This document shows positions 1-8,941 of a DNA stretch of 64,000 nt, piece by piece (position 1 is the stretch's first letter; every line of letters begins with the position of its first letter). A model generated the notes under the pieces. It was not told the DNA's origin. It did not search any database and saw nothing but the letters and a program-made list of their open reading frames with translations. Both the position numbers and the translations under genes were made by a program. This stretch comes from Actinomadura violacea (GTDB lineage: Bacteria > Actinomycetota > Actinomycetes > Streptosporangiales > Streptosporangiaceae). The stretch is from positions 1 through 64,000 of the forward strand of contig NZ_JAGEPF010000045.1 in the NCBI RefSeq assembly GCF_017573465.1, in the 5' to 3' direction.

Positions 1-132
1 GCCGAGGCCGCCAAGATCTGGTCGGACTACTCCGGCCGCTGGACCGCCTGGAACACCGTCCGCGCCGTGTTCTCCTGGATCAGCCTGCTCGCGATGGGCG
101 CCGGCGCCTACCTGTGGGGCAAGACCAACTGA
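1..132 (+). CDS. C-terminal end of a small membrane protein (DUF1772-like), cut by the window edge
   Basis: The last 43 codons of a plus-strand gene run from base 1 to a TGA at 130-132. The peptide has a Trp-rich stretch (YSGRWTAWNTVRAVFSW) followed by a hydrophobic helix ending in LWGKTN. This resembles the tail of DUF1772/anthrone-oxygenase-like four-helix membrane proteins, where a W-N-x-x-R-x-V motif precedes the last helix. The assignment rests on this short tail only. The gene converges on the DUF4132 gene across a strong hairpin. Confidence 0.45.
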   Translation, partial: AEAAKIWSDYSGRWTAWNTVRAVFSWISLLAMGAGAYLWGKTN

Positions 133-156
133 AACACCCCACCCCGCCCGACCCAC

Positions 157-185
157 GGCCCGCGCTCACCTGCCGAGCGCGGGCC
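157..185. terminator. Hairpin between convergent genes
   Basis: A perfect 11-bp inverted repeat (GGCCCGCGCTC / GAGCGCGGGCC) with a 7-nt loop lies between the stop at 132 and the convergent stop at 205. There is no T-run, as is usual in high-GC actinobacteria. The position suggests a bidirectional terminator. Confidence 0.75.
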
Positions 186-204
186 GCGCCAGGGCCCGGC
201 GGGC

Positions 205-2427
205 TCAGTCGATGAGACGGTGCAGGTCGGTGATGATCTCGGACGCGGTGACGGGGTCGAGTTCGCCGAACGCGAGGGACGTCCCGGAGTAGCGGCCCGT
301 CAGGAGCATCACGTGGTCGATGCGCTGCTCGGCGTACTCCTCGGGGTCGAAGACGCGGATGCCGGGTTCGAAGGTGACCATGAGGTGCCGCTCGTCCGGT
401 GTCATGAGCATCACCTGCCGGCGGAAGCCGCCGGTCTCCTTCTCGCCGAGCGTCCAGCCGCGGGACGTCAGGCCGAGGATCCTGCCGAAGTGGACGGACC
501 CGCCCTCGAAACGGGACAGCCGGCCGCTCCCCCGCTCGTCCTCCGCGAGGGCGTGGACGGGGCGGCCGAGCTGCGGGAACGGCTGCAAGATCTCGTAGTC
601 GGCGAAGATCGCGGCCCAGGCCTGGACGGCGTCCTCGCCGAGGACGAGCGGGTGCGGCAGCGCGACCCGGGCGCCGCCGGGGAGCGCGAAGGCGTCGTCG
701 CGGACGTCGGAGAGGGTCCCGTCCTCGGCAACCCGGAACGCGTCCGTCCCCGCCGTCCACACCAGCCGCCGGGCGATCTGGCGCATGAGCGGGTGCGCGA
801 CGAACAGCTCGGCGAACTCCTCCGCCGTCCAGGTCCGCCCGGTCACCATCGCCGCTTCCAGCCGCTTGACCTGCTCCGCGGCGACGGTGCGGGCCTCCTT
901 CCTGAGGTCGCTGAAGCGCTTGTAGGCGGCGGGGGCGAGGACGTCGTCGTCCTTGGCGCCGGGCTTCGGCAGGGTCTTGCGGGGCTTGCCGCTCTCGTCG
1001 GTGACGAAGGGCCGGATCTCCTCGTCGAAGCCGACCACGAAGCGGCGCGGTCCGTAGTCGAGCGTCAGGGAGCCGTCGGCGTCCAGGCCGAGGTCGGGGA
1101 CGAGCCGGTCGGCGAGCTGCTCCTGAGTGAGCCCGCGCTGCTCGGCGGCGCGCTTCAACGCCTCCCGCGCGGACCGTCCGATCCACTTCTGGTCCTCGGC
1201 CTTGTTCGCGAGCCGGTCCAGGTGCCGGAGGGCGGAGTCGGTGCCGAGGGCACTGAACAGGCGGAGCGCGGACTGCCCGCCCGATTCCCACACGTACGCC
1301 CGGGACCAGCGTGCGACGATCGGCGCGAGCCGGTCCGCGGTCCCGTCGTCGCCCCACTCGGCCAGGGCGTACTGCACGCCGGGCGACGCCCACACTTTGG
1401 GATGGCGGTCGGCCTCGTAGAGGGCCCAGGCGAACTCGGCGAGCGACTCGGGGTCGAGGGGCGCGGTGACCAGGGGGACGCCGGCGTACGGCTTGTGGCT
1501 CTCCGAGATGGCCAGCATGGTCAGGAGGTTCCGGGTCGCGGCATGGGGAAGCGCCGCCTGACGGCGAAGGCGCAGCAGGATCCGCGGCAGCCGTTCGGGA
1601 TCCCAGCCCTGGGGCAGTTCCGGCATCGGGTCGGGGTACAGGTCGAGCGGGTCGATGCGCAGCCGGGAGACCGCCTGCACGGCCTCGTCCCCGTAGTAGC
1701 CGGCGGCCTCCACCAGGATGTCGTCGCCGTGGCGCCGCGCGACCGAGCGCAGTGCCGCCTCGGCGCGTTCCCGCTTGGGCCCCGGCTTGCGCAGCGCGTC
1801 CGGGATCGTCAGCCTCACGGCGTCCACCCCGTGCAGGTCGTACCAGGCGTCCTGCGCCTCGTCGCTCCCCCGGCCGTCGAAGTCCTTGATCATGGCCTGG
1901 GCGACCGCGTGGTCCAGGAAGGGCTCGAGCGCGTACACGCTCCATTTCTTCTTTCTCGCCTGGTGCAGTGCCGGCGGGTAGGCGGCCATCTCGTGCCGCG
2001 CCACCGCGCCGCGGTCGGCGCCGACCGAGAAGTCGACGAAGGCGTCCCAGTAGCGTTCGTCGGCGAGGAGTTTCTCGCCGAGCTCGCGGGGCGCCTGCAT
2101 GACGAGCCCCATGTAGAGCTGCTCGAACCGCGACTTGGACCGCCAATCGCGCGGCTTCCAGAGTTCCCTGGCCTGGTCACCGGCGAAGAACTCGGCGAGT
2201 TCGTCCCAGTCGGTGTCCTCGGGCATGCGTTTCTGCGAGTACTTGTACGGGGCCTTCAGCCACTCCTCACGCCGGCCGGGCGCCCAGCGGACGATGGTCG
2301 ACTCCTGGGGCGTCTTCAGGCTGAGGACGGCCGGCGGCTCCTTCGTCCCTCCCTCCCAGGGCGGCCGTACGAGCAGGGCGGGCAGTGCGCTGTCGAGGGC
2401 GTCCTCGACATGGGGGTCTCGTGTCAT
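205..2427 (-). CDS. DUF4132 domain-containing protein
   Basis: This encodes 740 aa from ATG at 2425-2427 (MTRDPHVEDALDSALPALLV...). The frame stays open further upstream, but that part reads as Arg/Pro-rich non-coding translation, so the internal ATG was chosen. The C-terminal 200 residues carry the DUF4132 pattern: a QIARRLVWTAG segment, then an ALPGGARVALPHPLVLG loop and an LQPFPQLGR motif. The N-terminal two thirds look helical and repeat-like. DUF4132 proteins are related to the E. coli MolR/YehI group; their biochemical role is unknown and none is proposed here. No signal peptide or membrane segment is seen. The gene seems to be a single transcription unit ending at the 157-185 hairpin. 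Confidence 0.85.
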   Translation of the reverse strand: MTRDPHVEDALDSALPALLVRPPWEGGTKEPPAVLSLKTPQESTIVRWAPGRREEWLKAPYKYSQKRMPEDTDWDELAEFFAGDQARELWKPRDWRSKSRFEQLYMGLVMQAPRELGEKLLADERYWDAFVDFSVGADRGAVARHEMAAYPPALHQARKKKWSVYALEPFLDHAVAQAMIKDFDGRGSDEAQDAWYDLHGVDAVRLTIPDALRKPGPKRERAEAALRSVARRHGDDILVEAAGYYGDEAVQAVSRLRIDPLDLYPDPMPELPQGWDPERLPRILLRLRRQAALPHAATRNLLTMLAISESHKPYAGVPLVTAPLDPESLAEFAWALYEADRHPKVWASPGVQYALAEWGDDGTADRLAPIVARWSRAYVWESGGQSALRLFSALGTDSALRHLDRLANKAEDQKWIGRSAREALKRAAEQRGLTQEQLADRLVPDLGLDADGSLTLDYGPRRFVVGFDEEIRPFVTDESGKPRKTLPKPGAKDDDVLAPAAYKRFSDLRKEARTVAAEQVKRLEAAMVTGRTWTAEEFAELFVAHPLMRQIARRLVWTAGTDAFRVAEDGTLSDVRDDAFALPGGARVALPHPLVLGEDAVQAWAAIFADYEILQPFPQLGRPVHALAEDERGSGRLSRFEGGSVHFGRILGLTSRGWTLGEKETGGFRRQVMLMTPDERHLMVTFEPGIRVFDPEEYAEQRIDHVMLLTGRYSGTSLAFGELDPVTASEIITDLHRLID

Positions 2428-2519
2428 CGTTTCCAGTATCGCGGCCGGCGGACGTTGTCGATCATGAGACGTCCCGCCGCGGCTCCCGGTTTCCGCCGGC
2501 CCGGATGGCGACCCGCCGA

Positions 2520-3386
2520 TCACCTGACGGGCGACCCCGCACGCCTGAGGCGGAAGGGGACGACCGGACGACCGCCGACGGTCGTCCCGGCGGTGAGGAC
2601 GCGGCCGTCCGCCGGGCCGGGTGCGGCCAGGCCGTGGGTGGCGGTGGTCACCAGCACCCGGTGCGGTGGTGCGGGGGAAAGGCACACGCTGGTCGGCTGG
2701 CTCGCGGGCAGCCGGAACACCGTCAGCAGCTCGCCGGACGGAGCGTAGCGGTGCACCGCGGACGCGCCCCAGACCGCCGACCACAGGCATCCCTCGGTGT
2801 CGACGGCCATGCCGTCCGGTGATCCGTCCGGCACGCGGGCGAAGACCTCACGCTCGCCCGGTTCCCCTGACGACGGTTCCACGGCGACGCGGTAGATGAC
2901 GCCGTGGGCGCTGTCGGCGAGGTACATGGTTCGGCCGTCGGAAGTGAAGGCGGGGCCGTTGGGGATGGTCAGGCCGTCCATCGCGGTGTGGACGGTGCCG
3001 TCGTCGTCCACCCGGTACAGGGAGCCCGCGCCGGGCGTTCCATCGAAGGCCATCGACCCCGCCCAGAACCGTCCGGACGGGTCGGTCGTGCCGTCGTTCA
3101 TGCGCATGGGCGTGGCCGCGCCGTCCTCCGGGCGCGCCAGCCAGTCGACGGTGCCGTCACCGTCCAGAAGGGCGATGCCGGTGTCGGCTGCGGCGATCCA
3201 TCCGTCCGAGTCCTGGATCGGGGCGACGGCGCCCAAGGGGAACGGCACGGAGATCAGGAGCGTGGTGGGGTCCAGCCGGTACAGCCTTCCGGCCAGGAGG
3301 TCGACGGCGACGAAGCCGCCGGGCGTGGCGCGCAGCCCTTCGCCGAGCTCCCACGGGCCGGCGTCGTCCAGAACGGTCCAGGTCAT
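2520..3386 (-). CDS. SMP-30/gluconolactonase family protein (probable sugar lactonase)
   Basis: The 288-aa protein is a six-bladed propeller of the SMP-30/gluconolactonase/LRE family. The expected metal-site motifs are visible: an early E in ELGEGLRATPGG, an Asn in TIPNGPAFTSDG followed by MYLADS, and an Asp in SPDGMAVDTEGCLW. Family members hydrolyse sugar 1,5- or 1,4-lactones to aldonic acids. It is the last gene of the ten-gene operon, and its ATG overlaps the stop of the kinase gene (ATGA at 3383-3386). In context it should open the lactone made by one of the operon's dehydrogenases, giving the substrate of the galactonate dehydratase. The actual lactone is inferred. Confidence 0.85.
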   Translation of the reverse strand: MTWTVLDDAGPWELGEGLRATPGGFVAVDLLAGRLYRLDPTTLLISVPFPLGAVAPIQDSDGWIAAADTGIALLDGDGTVDWLARPEDGAATPMRMNDGTTDPSGRFWAGSMAFDGTPGAGSLYRVDDDGTVHTAMDGLTIPNGPAFTSDGRTMYLADSAHGVIYRVAVEPSSGEPGEREVFARVPDGSPDGMAVDTEGCLWSAVWGASAVHRYAPSGELLTVFRLPASQPTSVCLSPAPPHRVLVTTATHGLAAPGPADGRVLTAGTTVGGRPVVPFRLRRAGSPVR

Positions 3387-4321
3387 CGCAGTGCGGCTCC
3401 TTCAGGAAGGCCGATGAGACCGAGTTCGTCGCGGTGGGGCAGGCCCTCCCAGTCGCCGCGGCTCAGGACCGCGAACGCGCCGACGGTGTGGGCGCGGCGG
3501 AGCCGGGCCTCGACGTCCAGGCCGTCCAGCAGGCCGGACAGGTACCCGGCGACGAACCCGTCCCCCGCGCCGATCGAGTCGACCGGGTCGACGCGGTGAG
3601 CGGGCACGGCGTGCGTACCGTCCGCGGTGTACGAACGGGCCTCGTCGCCGTTCTTGACGACGACCTCGGTGGCGCCGCCGTCCAGCAGCCGGGCGGCGAT
3701 GCGGTCCGGCGGGCCGTCGCCGAGCAGGGTCAACTCGTCGGGGGAGGCGATGACGTGGTCCGCGGCGGCGGCGAGCGGCGCGAGCGCCTCGGCGGCCGCC
3801 GCCCGGCTCCACAGCCGCGGCCGGTGGTTGAGGTCGAGGCTGATCCGCGCGTTCCGGGAGCGGGCGAGGCGGCACAGCGCCGTCGCCGCGTCCCGGCACG
3901 ACGCGCTGAGCGCCGGAGTGATCCCGGTGAGGTGCACGATCCGCGGCTCGAACGGCAGCGCCTCGACGTCCTGCGCGCACAGCCGGGACCCGGCGGACCC
4001 GGCGCGCAGGTACTGGACGCGGGTGACGTCCGGCAGCCGCTGCTCGAACATGATCAGGCCGGTGGGCGCGTCGCCGTCGCGGCGGACGGCCGAGACGTCG
4101 ACGCCCTCGGCGCGCAGCGTGCGGGTGACGAGGTGCCCGGCCTCGTCGGAGCCGACGCGTCCGGCCCAGGCGGCGGCGTGGCCGAGGCGGGCGAGGCCGA
4201 TCGCGACGTTGCTCTCGGCCCCGGCGATGCTCGCGGTGAAGCCGGAGCCGAGCCGCACCGGGCCGGTGGCGCGCAGCGCCATCATCGTCTCCCCGGCGGT
4301 GAGGACGTCGACCCGGGTCAC
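3383..4321 (-). CDS. PfkB-family 2-dehydro-3-deoxygluconate/galactonate kinase
   Basis: The protein has 312 aa from GTG at 4319-4321, which overlaps the aldolase stop (GTGA). It is a ribokinase/PfkB sugar kinase. An N-terminal sugar-binding signature (IAGAESNVAIGLARLGH) is followed by DLNHRPRLW and the C-terminal GAGDGFVAGY motif with the catalytic Asp. Related enzymes phosphorylate 2-keto-3-deoxy-gluconate or -galactonate (KDG/KDGal) at O6. Sitting between a KDPG-type aldolase and the lactonase, and downstream of a DgoD-type dehydratase, it most likely supplies the 6-phospho substrate of the aldolase. It is not homologous to the E. coli DgoK type, so this is the PfkB version of the same step. 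Confidence 0.87.
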   Translation of the reverse strand: MTRVDVLTAGETMMALRATGPVRLGSGFTASIAGAESNVAIGLARLGHAAAWAGRVGSDEAGHLVTRTLRAEGVDVSAVRRDGDAPTGLIMFEQRLPDVTRVQYLRAGSAGSRLCAQDVEALPFEPRIVHLTGITPALSASCRDAATALCRLARSRNARISLDLNHRPRLWSRAAAAEALAPLAAAADHVIASPDELTLLGDGPPDRIAARLLDGGATEVVVKNGDEARSYTADGTHAVPAHRVDPVDSIGAGDGFVAGYLSGLLDGLDVEARLRRAHTVGAFAVLSRGDWEGLPHRDELGLIGLPEGAALR

Positions 4322-4962
4322 GCGGGCCCGCCCGGCGCGGCCGTGACGGCGAGGAACGCGCGGGCGCGGCGGCGCAGTCCGGCGAGGTCGCCGCCGCGCG
4401 GCGCGTCCCCGCACAGCGGCGAGCCGACGCCGACCGCGACGGCGCCGCGCCGCAGGTACTCGGCGGCCTCCGCCTCCCCCACGCCGCCGACCGGGACGAA
4501 CGGGACGTCCGGGAACGGGTCGCGCAGCGCGCTGAGGTAGCCGGGGCCCTGTGCGCTCGCCGGGAACAGCTTGACGGCGGTCGCGCCCGCGGCGACGGCC
4601 GCGGCCACCTCGGTCGGGGTGAGCGCCCCGGCGAGCACGGGAAGGCCGAGCCGCAGCGCCTCGTCGACGCCCGCGCCGAGCGCCGGTGTGACGGCGTACT
4701 CGGCGCCCGCGTCGCGGGCCCGGCGCGTGTCGTCCGCGGTCAGCACCGTGCCGGCGCCGATCCGCGCGGCGCCGGCGGTCTTGCCCGCGACCTCCTCGAT
4801 CACGTCCAGGGCGCCGGCGCCGCTCAGCGACACCTCGATCAGCGTGACGCCCTCCTCGGCCAGGGTGAGGGCGGTGCGGGCGGCCGCCGCCGGGTCGGGG
4901 CCCCGGACGATGGCGACCAGCCGGCGCCGCTCCAGTTCTTCGGCGATCGTCGTTCTCACCAT
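4318..4962 (-). CDS. KDPG/KDPGal aldolase (bifunctional 4-hydroxy-2-oxoglutarate aldolase family)
   Basis: The protein has 214 aa, the normal size for the Eda/DgoA family. ATG at 4960-4962 follows a 7-bp overlap with the dehydratase gene. Conserved class I aldolase features are present: an early Arg in VAIVRG, the catalytic Glu in GVTLIEVSLSG, a phosphate/pyruvate loop GAGTVLT, and the Schiff-base Lys in ATAVKLFPAS, followed by FVPVGGV. It cleaves 2-keto-3-deoxy-6-phospho-aldonate to pyruvate and glyceraldehyde 3-phosphate. With a galactonate dehydratase next to it, KDPGal is the expected substrate; KDPG is the alternative. Confidence 0.92.
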   Translation of the reverse strand: MVRTTIAEELERRRLVAIVRGPDPAAAARTALTLAEEGVTLIEVSLSGAGALDVIEEVAGKTAGAARIGAGTVLTADDTRRARDAGAEYAVTPALGAGVDEALRLGLPVLAGALTPTEVAAAVAAGATAVKLFPASAQGPGYLSALRDPFPDVPFVPVGGVGEAEAAEYLRRGAVAVGVGSPLCGDAPRGGDLAGLRRRARAFLAVTAAPGGPA

Positions 4963-6101
4963 TCCGCGTGCCCTCCGTCCGGGTGCCGCCAGACCGGCGG
5001 GCGCCACCGGTGCCCGATCCGGTCGGCGCGGCGCACCTCGTCCTCGTCGATCTCTATGCCCAGGCCCGGCGCGTCCCAGCGCTCGATCGAGCCGTCCACG
5101 AACGCGAACGGCGACCGGTCGGCCAGGTAGTCGAGCACCTCGGCGCCGTCGTTGTAGTGGATGCCGATGCTCTGCTCCTGGATCAGGAAGTTCGGCGTCG
5201 CGAACGCCACCTGCAGGCTCGCGGCGAGCGACAGCGGGCCGAGCGGGCAGTGCGGGGCGAACAGCGCCCCGTGCACCTCGGCCAGCGACGCGATCCGCCG
5301 CACCTCGGAGATGCCGCCGGCGTGCGACAGGTCGGGCTGGACGACCGCGACCCCGGCCTGCAGCGCGGGCAGGAACTCGGCTCGGGAGAACAGCCGCTCG
5401 CCGCACGCGATCGGGGTGGTGGTGGACGCGACGACGTCGGCGAGCCGGTGCGTGTGCTCCGGCAGCACCGGCTCCTCCACGAACAGGGGGCGGTACGGCT
5501 CCAGCAGCGGGATGAGCCGCCGCGCGGCGGGCACCGTGATGCGGCCGTGGAAGTCGACGGCGAAGTCGGCCTCGTCCCCGATCGCCTCCCGGACGGTCGC
5601 GGCCCGCCGCACGATCGCGTCGATCTGCGCGGGCGGCGGCAGCGGCGCGGCCCGCCCGGAGGCGTTGATCTTCACGGCGGTCAGCCCGGCGGCGATCTGC
5701 GCGGCGGCCTCGTCCCCCACCTCGCCGGGCTCGTCCCCGCCGATCCAGCCGTACACCCGGACCCGGTCGCGGACCGCGCCGCCGAGCAGCTGGTGCACCG
5801 GGACGCCGAGCGAGCGGCCGAGGATGTCCCACAGCGCCTGGTCGAGCCCGGCGACCGCGCTGGACAGCACCGGGCCGCCCCGGTAGAACGCCGCCTTGGT
5901 CATGGTCTGCCACAGGTCCTCGATACGGCGCGGGTCCGCGCCGAGCAGCAGGTCGGCCAGCTCGTGCACGGCGGCGCGGGTCGTGTCGGCCCGGCCCTCG
6001 ACGACCGGCTCGCCCCAGCCGACGAGGCCGTCGTCGGTCTCCACCCGGCAGAACAGCCAGCGCGGCGGGACGAGGAACGTCTCCACTCTCGTGATCTTCA
6101 T
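4956..6101 (-). CDS. dgoD: D-galactonate dehydratase (mandelate racemase/enolase superfamily)
   Basis: The protein has 381 aa, matching E. coli DgoD (382). The match to the remembered DgoD sequence runs end to end: MKITRVETFLVPPRW at the start, ETDDGLVGWGEPVVEGRA, FYRGGP, the metal-ligand region DFHGR, FVEEPVLPEH, CGERLFSR, the catalytic His in FAPHCPLGP, QEQSIGIHYN, and a WRHPDGG...AEW end. The enzyme dehydrates D-galactonate to 2-keto-3-deoxy-D-galactonate. Its ATG overlaps the SDR stop (ATGA, 6098-6101) and its own stop lies inside the start of the aldolase gene, so translation is probably coupled. This is the gene that best fixes the pathway of the operon. Confidence 0.93.
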   Translation of the reverse strand: MKITRVETFLVPPRWLFCRVETDDGLVGWGEPVVEGRADTTRAAVHELADLLLGADPRRIEDLWQTMTKAAFYRGGPVLSSAVAGLDQALWDILGRSLGVPVHQLLGGAVRDRVRVYGWIGGDEPGEVGDEAAAQIAAGLTAVKINASGRAAPLPPPAQIDAIVRRAATVREAIGDEADFAVDFHGRITVPAARRLIPLLEPYRPLFVEEPVLPEHTHRLADVVASTTTPIACGERLFSRAEFLPALQAGVAVVQPDLSHAGGISEVRRIASLAEVHGALFAPHCPLGPLSLAASLQVAFATPNFLIQEQSIGIHYNDGAEVLDYLADRSPFAFVDGSIERWDAPGLGIEIDEDEVRRADRIGHRWRPPVWRHPDGGHAEW

Positions 6102-6847
6102 GCGGATCCCTTGGTGATGCTCCAGCCCCCGTCGACCCGCAGCGAGACGCCGGTGACGAACGAGGCGTCCGGGCCGGCGAGGAACGCGATCGCCGCCGCG
6201 ACCTCTTCCGGGCGGCCGAGGCGTCCGGCTGCGGTCTCGGCGGCGCTGCGCCGCCGGTCCTGCTCGCCGATGCCGTCCCACTGCGCGGTGAGGACCGGGC
6301 CGGGCAGCACGGCGTTCACCCGGACGCCAGGCCCGTACTCGGCGGCGAGCTGCCGGGTCAGCCCGGTCAGCCCGGCCTTGGCGGCGGCGTACGCCGGGCG
6401 TCCCGGCAGCCCGAACGATGCGTGCACGGACGACACGATCACGATGGCGGCGCGGTCGCTGGCACGCAGGTCGCCGAGCACCGCGCGGACGCCGAGGAAC
6501 GTCCCGGTGAGGGTGACGTCGAGCTGGCCCCGCCAGGACTCCAGCGAGATCTCGTCCGCCGCGCCCGGCTCGTAGCGCAGGGCGTTCGACACCAGGACGT
6601 CCGCCGGGCCGAGTTCGGCGCGGCAGGCGCGGACGGCGCGGTCCCAGTCGCCGGGGTCGCTCACGTCACAGCGCAGGGCAAGGGCCTCCGCGCCTTCGGC
6701 GGCCAGTGCGGCGGCGACCTCGTCCACCTGCGGGGACACGTCGAGGAGCGCGACCGCGTACCCGTCGGCGGCCAGCCGGCGGGCGGTGGCCGCGCCGATC
6801 CCCTGGGCGGCGCCGGTGACGACGGCGACCGGACGCGTCGCGGTCAC
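6098..6847 (-). CDS. SDR family NAD(P)-dependent sugar dehydrogenase
   Basis: The protein has 249 aa from GTG at 6845-6847, overlapping the stop of the DUF4380 gene (GTGA). It is a classical short-chain dehydrogenase: the TGAAQGIG nucleotide loop near residue 12, D in LRCDVSD, SNALRY in place of the usual NNAG, the catalytic Ser in VIVSSVHASF, and Y-x3-K in YAAAKAG. It ends with the VDGGWS tail of this family. Within an operon that contains a lactonase and a galactonate dehydratase, oxidation of a sugar (galactose- or arabinose-like) to its lactone is a likely role. The substrate cannot be read from sequence. Confidence 0.85.
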   Translation of the reverse strand: MTATRPVAVVTGAAQGIGAATARRLAADGYAVALLDVSPQVDEVAAALAAEGAEALALRCDVSDPGDWDRAVRACRAELGPADVLVSNALRYEPGAADEISLESWRGQLDVTLTGTFLGVRAVLGDLRASDRAAIVIVSSVHASFGLPGRPAYAAAKAGLTGLTRQLAAEYGPGVRVNAVLPGPVLTAQWDGIGEQDRRRSAAETAAGRLGRPEEVAAAIAFLAGPDASFVTGVSLRVDGGWSITKGSA

Positions 6848-7827
6848 GGCGTCCCACCTCCCTCGCCGGCGGACGCCACCGTCACCCGGATGCCGAGCGC
6901 GGTCTCCGCTCCCGGCGCGAGCGTCTCCCACGGGCCGAGCGCTTCGCACTCGACGATCCGGGCGGGCGGCGCCAGCCCGCCGAGGTGCTCCAGCGGGCGG
7001 TCGAGGGGATGCTCCATCCACACTTCGGCGCGCGAGCCGCCGTCCGGGTACGCGGCGCCGTCGTGGACGTCGAACTCCATGGTCAGGCGATGGCCTGCCC
7101 GGGTGTAGGCCAGCCGTCCGGTGGCGTGCGGGAAGCCGAGCTTGCCGACGGCGTCCTGCGCGGGCACCTCGACGGTGCCCGGGCGCGGGCGCGTCCAGGT
7201 GGGCGCGGTCGTGCCGACCGCGAGCTCGACGGGCTCGCCGAAGCCCGGCCCCACACCGACCTGGACCGTTCCACCACCCGGGTACTGAGCGACGTTCCAC
7301 ACCGCCCACCGCACCGGGAAAGGCGACGCGTTGACGGCCGAGACGCGCAGGTCGTAGCCGGGCTCACCGGCGCGCAACCGGATCTCGCGGCGCAGCCGCA
7401 GCCCGGTCCGCGGATCGTGCTCGCTTTCCAGCACCACCGTCGCGTCGCCCGAGACCGCGCGAACGTCGGCCGCGTACGGGCCCGAGTCGAGCACGGGGTC
7501 GGGCGGCCCGGCCCACTCCCTCGGCGACGACCAGCCCTGCGGCGCGGGCCAGGTCTTGTCGCCGCCGTAGTTGCGCCAGTTCGCCATCGGCCCCGAGGTG
7601 CGTTCCGGCCGGTGCCCGCCGACCGGGTGCAGCCGGTCGTCCAGCAGCGCGGGGTTGCGCCACAGCAGCTCGTCGCCGTCGTGGACGAGGCTCAGCAGCC
7701 GTCCGCCCAGCGCCGGGACGACCCCGAGCCGCAGCGTCCCGTTGCCGAGCCACACCACCTCGTACGGGCCGGACGTGTCGGTCTCGACGTGCACGGCTCC
7801 CGCGACGGCACCGGTTCCGGCCGTCAC
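6844..7827 (-). CDS. DUF4380 domain protein (aldose-epimerase-like sugar-binding fold)
   Basis: The protein has 327 aa from GTG at 7825-7827, overlapping the dehydrogenase stop. The N-terminal region has LRLGVVPALGGRLLSL and ELLWRNPA, which are typical of galactose-mutarotase-like beta-sandwich proteins. NWRNYGGDKTWPAPQGW is the DUF4380 hallmark. A conserved WAVWNVAQYPGGG lies near the middle. The fold suggests binding or epimerising an aldose anomer before oxidation. The precise activity is unknown. Its place between two dehydrogenase genes with overlapping starts argues for a role in the same sugar pathway. Confidence 0.8.
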   Translation of the reverse strand: MTAGTGAVAGAVHVETDTSGPYEVVWLGNGTLRLGVVPALGGRLLSLVHDGDELLWRNPALLDDRLHPVGGHRPERTSGPMANWRNYGGDKTWPAPQGWSSPREWAGPPDPVLDSGPYAADVRAVSGDATVVLESEHDPRTGLRLRREIRLRAGEPGYDLRVSAVNASPFPVRWAVWNVAQYPGGGTVQVGVGPGFGEPVELAVGTTAPTWTRPRPGTVEVPAQDAVGKLGFPHATGRLAYTRAGHRLTMEFDVHDGAAYPDGGSRAEVWMEHPLDRPLEHLGGLAPPARIVECEALGPWETLAPGAETALGIRVTVASAGEGGGTP

Positions 7828-8930
7828 TGCGCCGCGTCCGGGACGAGCACGACCTTGCCCTTGCTCGCGCCGGCGGCCAGCGCGTACGCCTCGTCCGCCC
7901 GCGACAGCGGGAAGACGTCGCTGACCGCCTTCTCCGGCCGCAGCCCCCAGCCGACGAGGTTGCGCGCCAGCTCGCTCATCGCGGGCAGCGACGTCACCCA
8001 GGAGGCGTGGATCGTGAGCTGCTTGTGCAGCAGCGTGTCGGACACCTCGGTGCACAGGTCGCCGCCCTCGCCGACCAGCGAGACGTGCCCCCACTCGGCC
8101 GCCGCCTCCAGGGCGAGGCTCCGGCCGGGCCGCGTCCCCGAGCAGTCGATCGTCACGCCCGCGCCGCCGCGCCCGGTGAGGTCCGCGACCGCCTCGGCCG
8201 TGCCGTCGCCCGCGGGCAGGGTCGCGTCGAACACGCCGAGCGTCCCGGCCCACGCGCGGCGCGCCTCGGACGGCTCGACGCCGACGACCTTCCGCGCGCC
8301 CATGCCGCGCCCGATCATCCCGGCGGCCAGCCCGACCGGGCCGAGCCCGACCACCAGCAGGTCGGTGTCGCCGCTGACCCCGGCGCGGCGCAGCCCCTCG
8401 TAGGCGGTGCCGAACCCGCAGGCGATCAGCGCGCCGTCCACGTACGACAGCTCGTCCGGCAGCGGCACGCAGGTCCGCTCCTCGGCGAGCAGGTACGGGG
8501 CGTGCCCGCCGTCGCGCTGCCATCCGTAGGACTCGCGGCCGGAGTCGCAGCTGATGTAGTGGCCGCGGCGGCAGTTGTCGCAGAGCCCGCAGCCCACGAT
8601 GTGGTACACGATCACGCGGTCGCCCACGCCGAACCGCCGCACCCCCGGCCCCGCGGCCACGATCCGGCCGGACGGCTCGTGCCCCGCGATCACTCCCCGG
8701 TAGGCGGGGCCGTCCACGCCGCGGTAGCCCTTGTAGCCCCGGTAGATGTAGCCGATGTCGCTGCCACAGATCCCGGACGCGCCGACCTCGATCAGCACCT
8801 GCCCGTGGCCGGGCTCCGGCACGCCGGACCCCCGCAGCACGGCGGTGGAGTCCCCGGGCAGGAACACGCCCTCCATCCGCGCGGGCGTCCCCCCGGCGCC
8901 CGCGGTCCGCGTCGTCGAAGTCACGGTCAC
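7824..8930 (-). CDS. Zinc-dependent alcohol/polyol dehydrogenase (MDR family)
   Basis: The protein has 368 aa from GTG at 8928-8930 behind a GGGGG-rich ribosome site. It is a medium-chain dehydrogenase: the catalytic zinc Cys in SGICGSD, the GHE motif in IAGHEPSGRI, a structural-zinc Cys cluster (CGLCDNCRRGHYISC), and a Rossmann loop VVGLGPVGLAAG. It is most like threonine/sorbitol dehydrogenases that act on secondary alcohols of sugars. It begins the catabolic part of the operon, 11 bp downstream of the permease. Probable role: NAD(P)-linked oxidation of the imported sugar or polyol. Substrate unknown. Confidence 0.87.
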   Translation of the reverse strand: MTVTSTTRTAGAGGTPARMEGVFLPGDSTAVLRGSGVPEPGHGQVLIEVGASGICGSDIGYIYRGYKGYRGVDGPAYRGVIAGHEPSGRIVAAGPGVRRFGVGDRVIVYHIVGCGLCDNCRRGHYISCDSGRESYGWQRDGGHAPYLLAEERTCVPLPDELSYVDGALIACGFGTAYEGLRRAGVSGDTDLLVVGLGPVGLAAGMIGRGMGARKVVGVEPSEARRAWAGTLGVFDATLPAGDGTAEAVADLTGRGGAGVTIDCSGTRPGRSLALEAAAEWGHVSLVGEGGDLCTEVSDTLLHKQLTIHASWVTSLPAMSELARNLVGWGLRPEKAVSDVFPLSRADEAYALAAGASKGKVVLVPDAAQ

Positions 8931-8941
8931 ACCGCCCCCTT

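Noticed and set aside
220..2748. Very long plus-strand open frame opposite the DUF4132 and lactonase genes
   Set aside because: High-GC codon bias opens antisense frames. The translation is Val/Gly/Arg-rich without family motifs, while the minus-strand frames carry clear DUF4132 and SMP-30 signatures.
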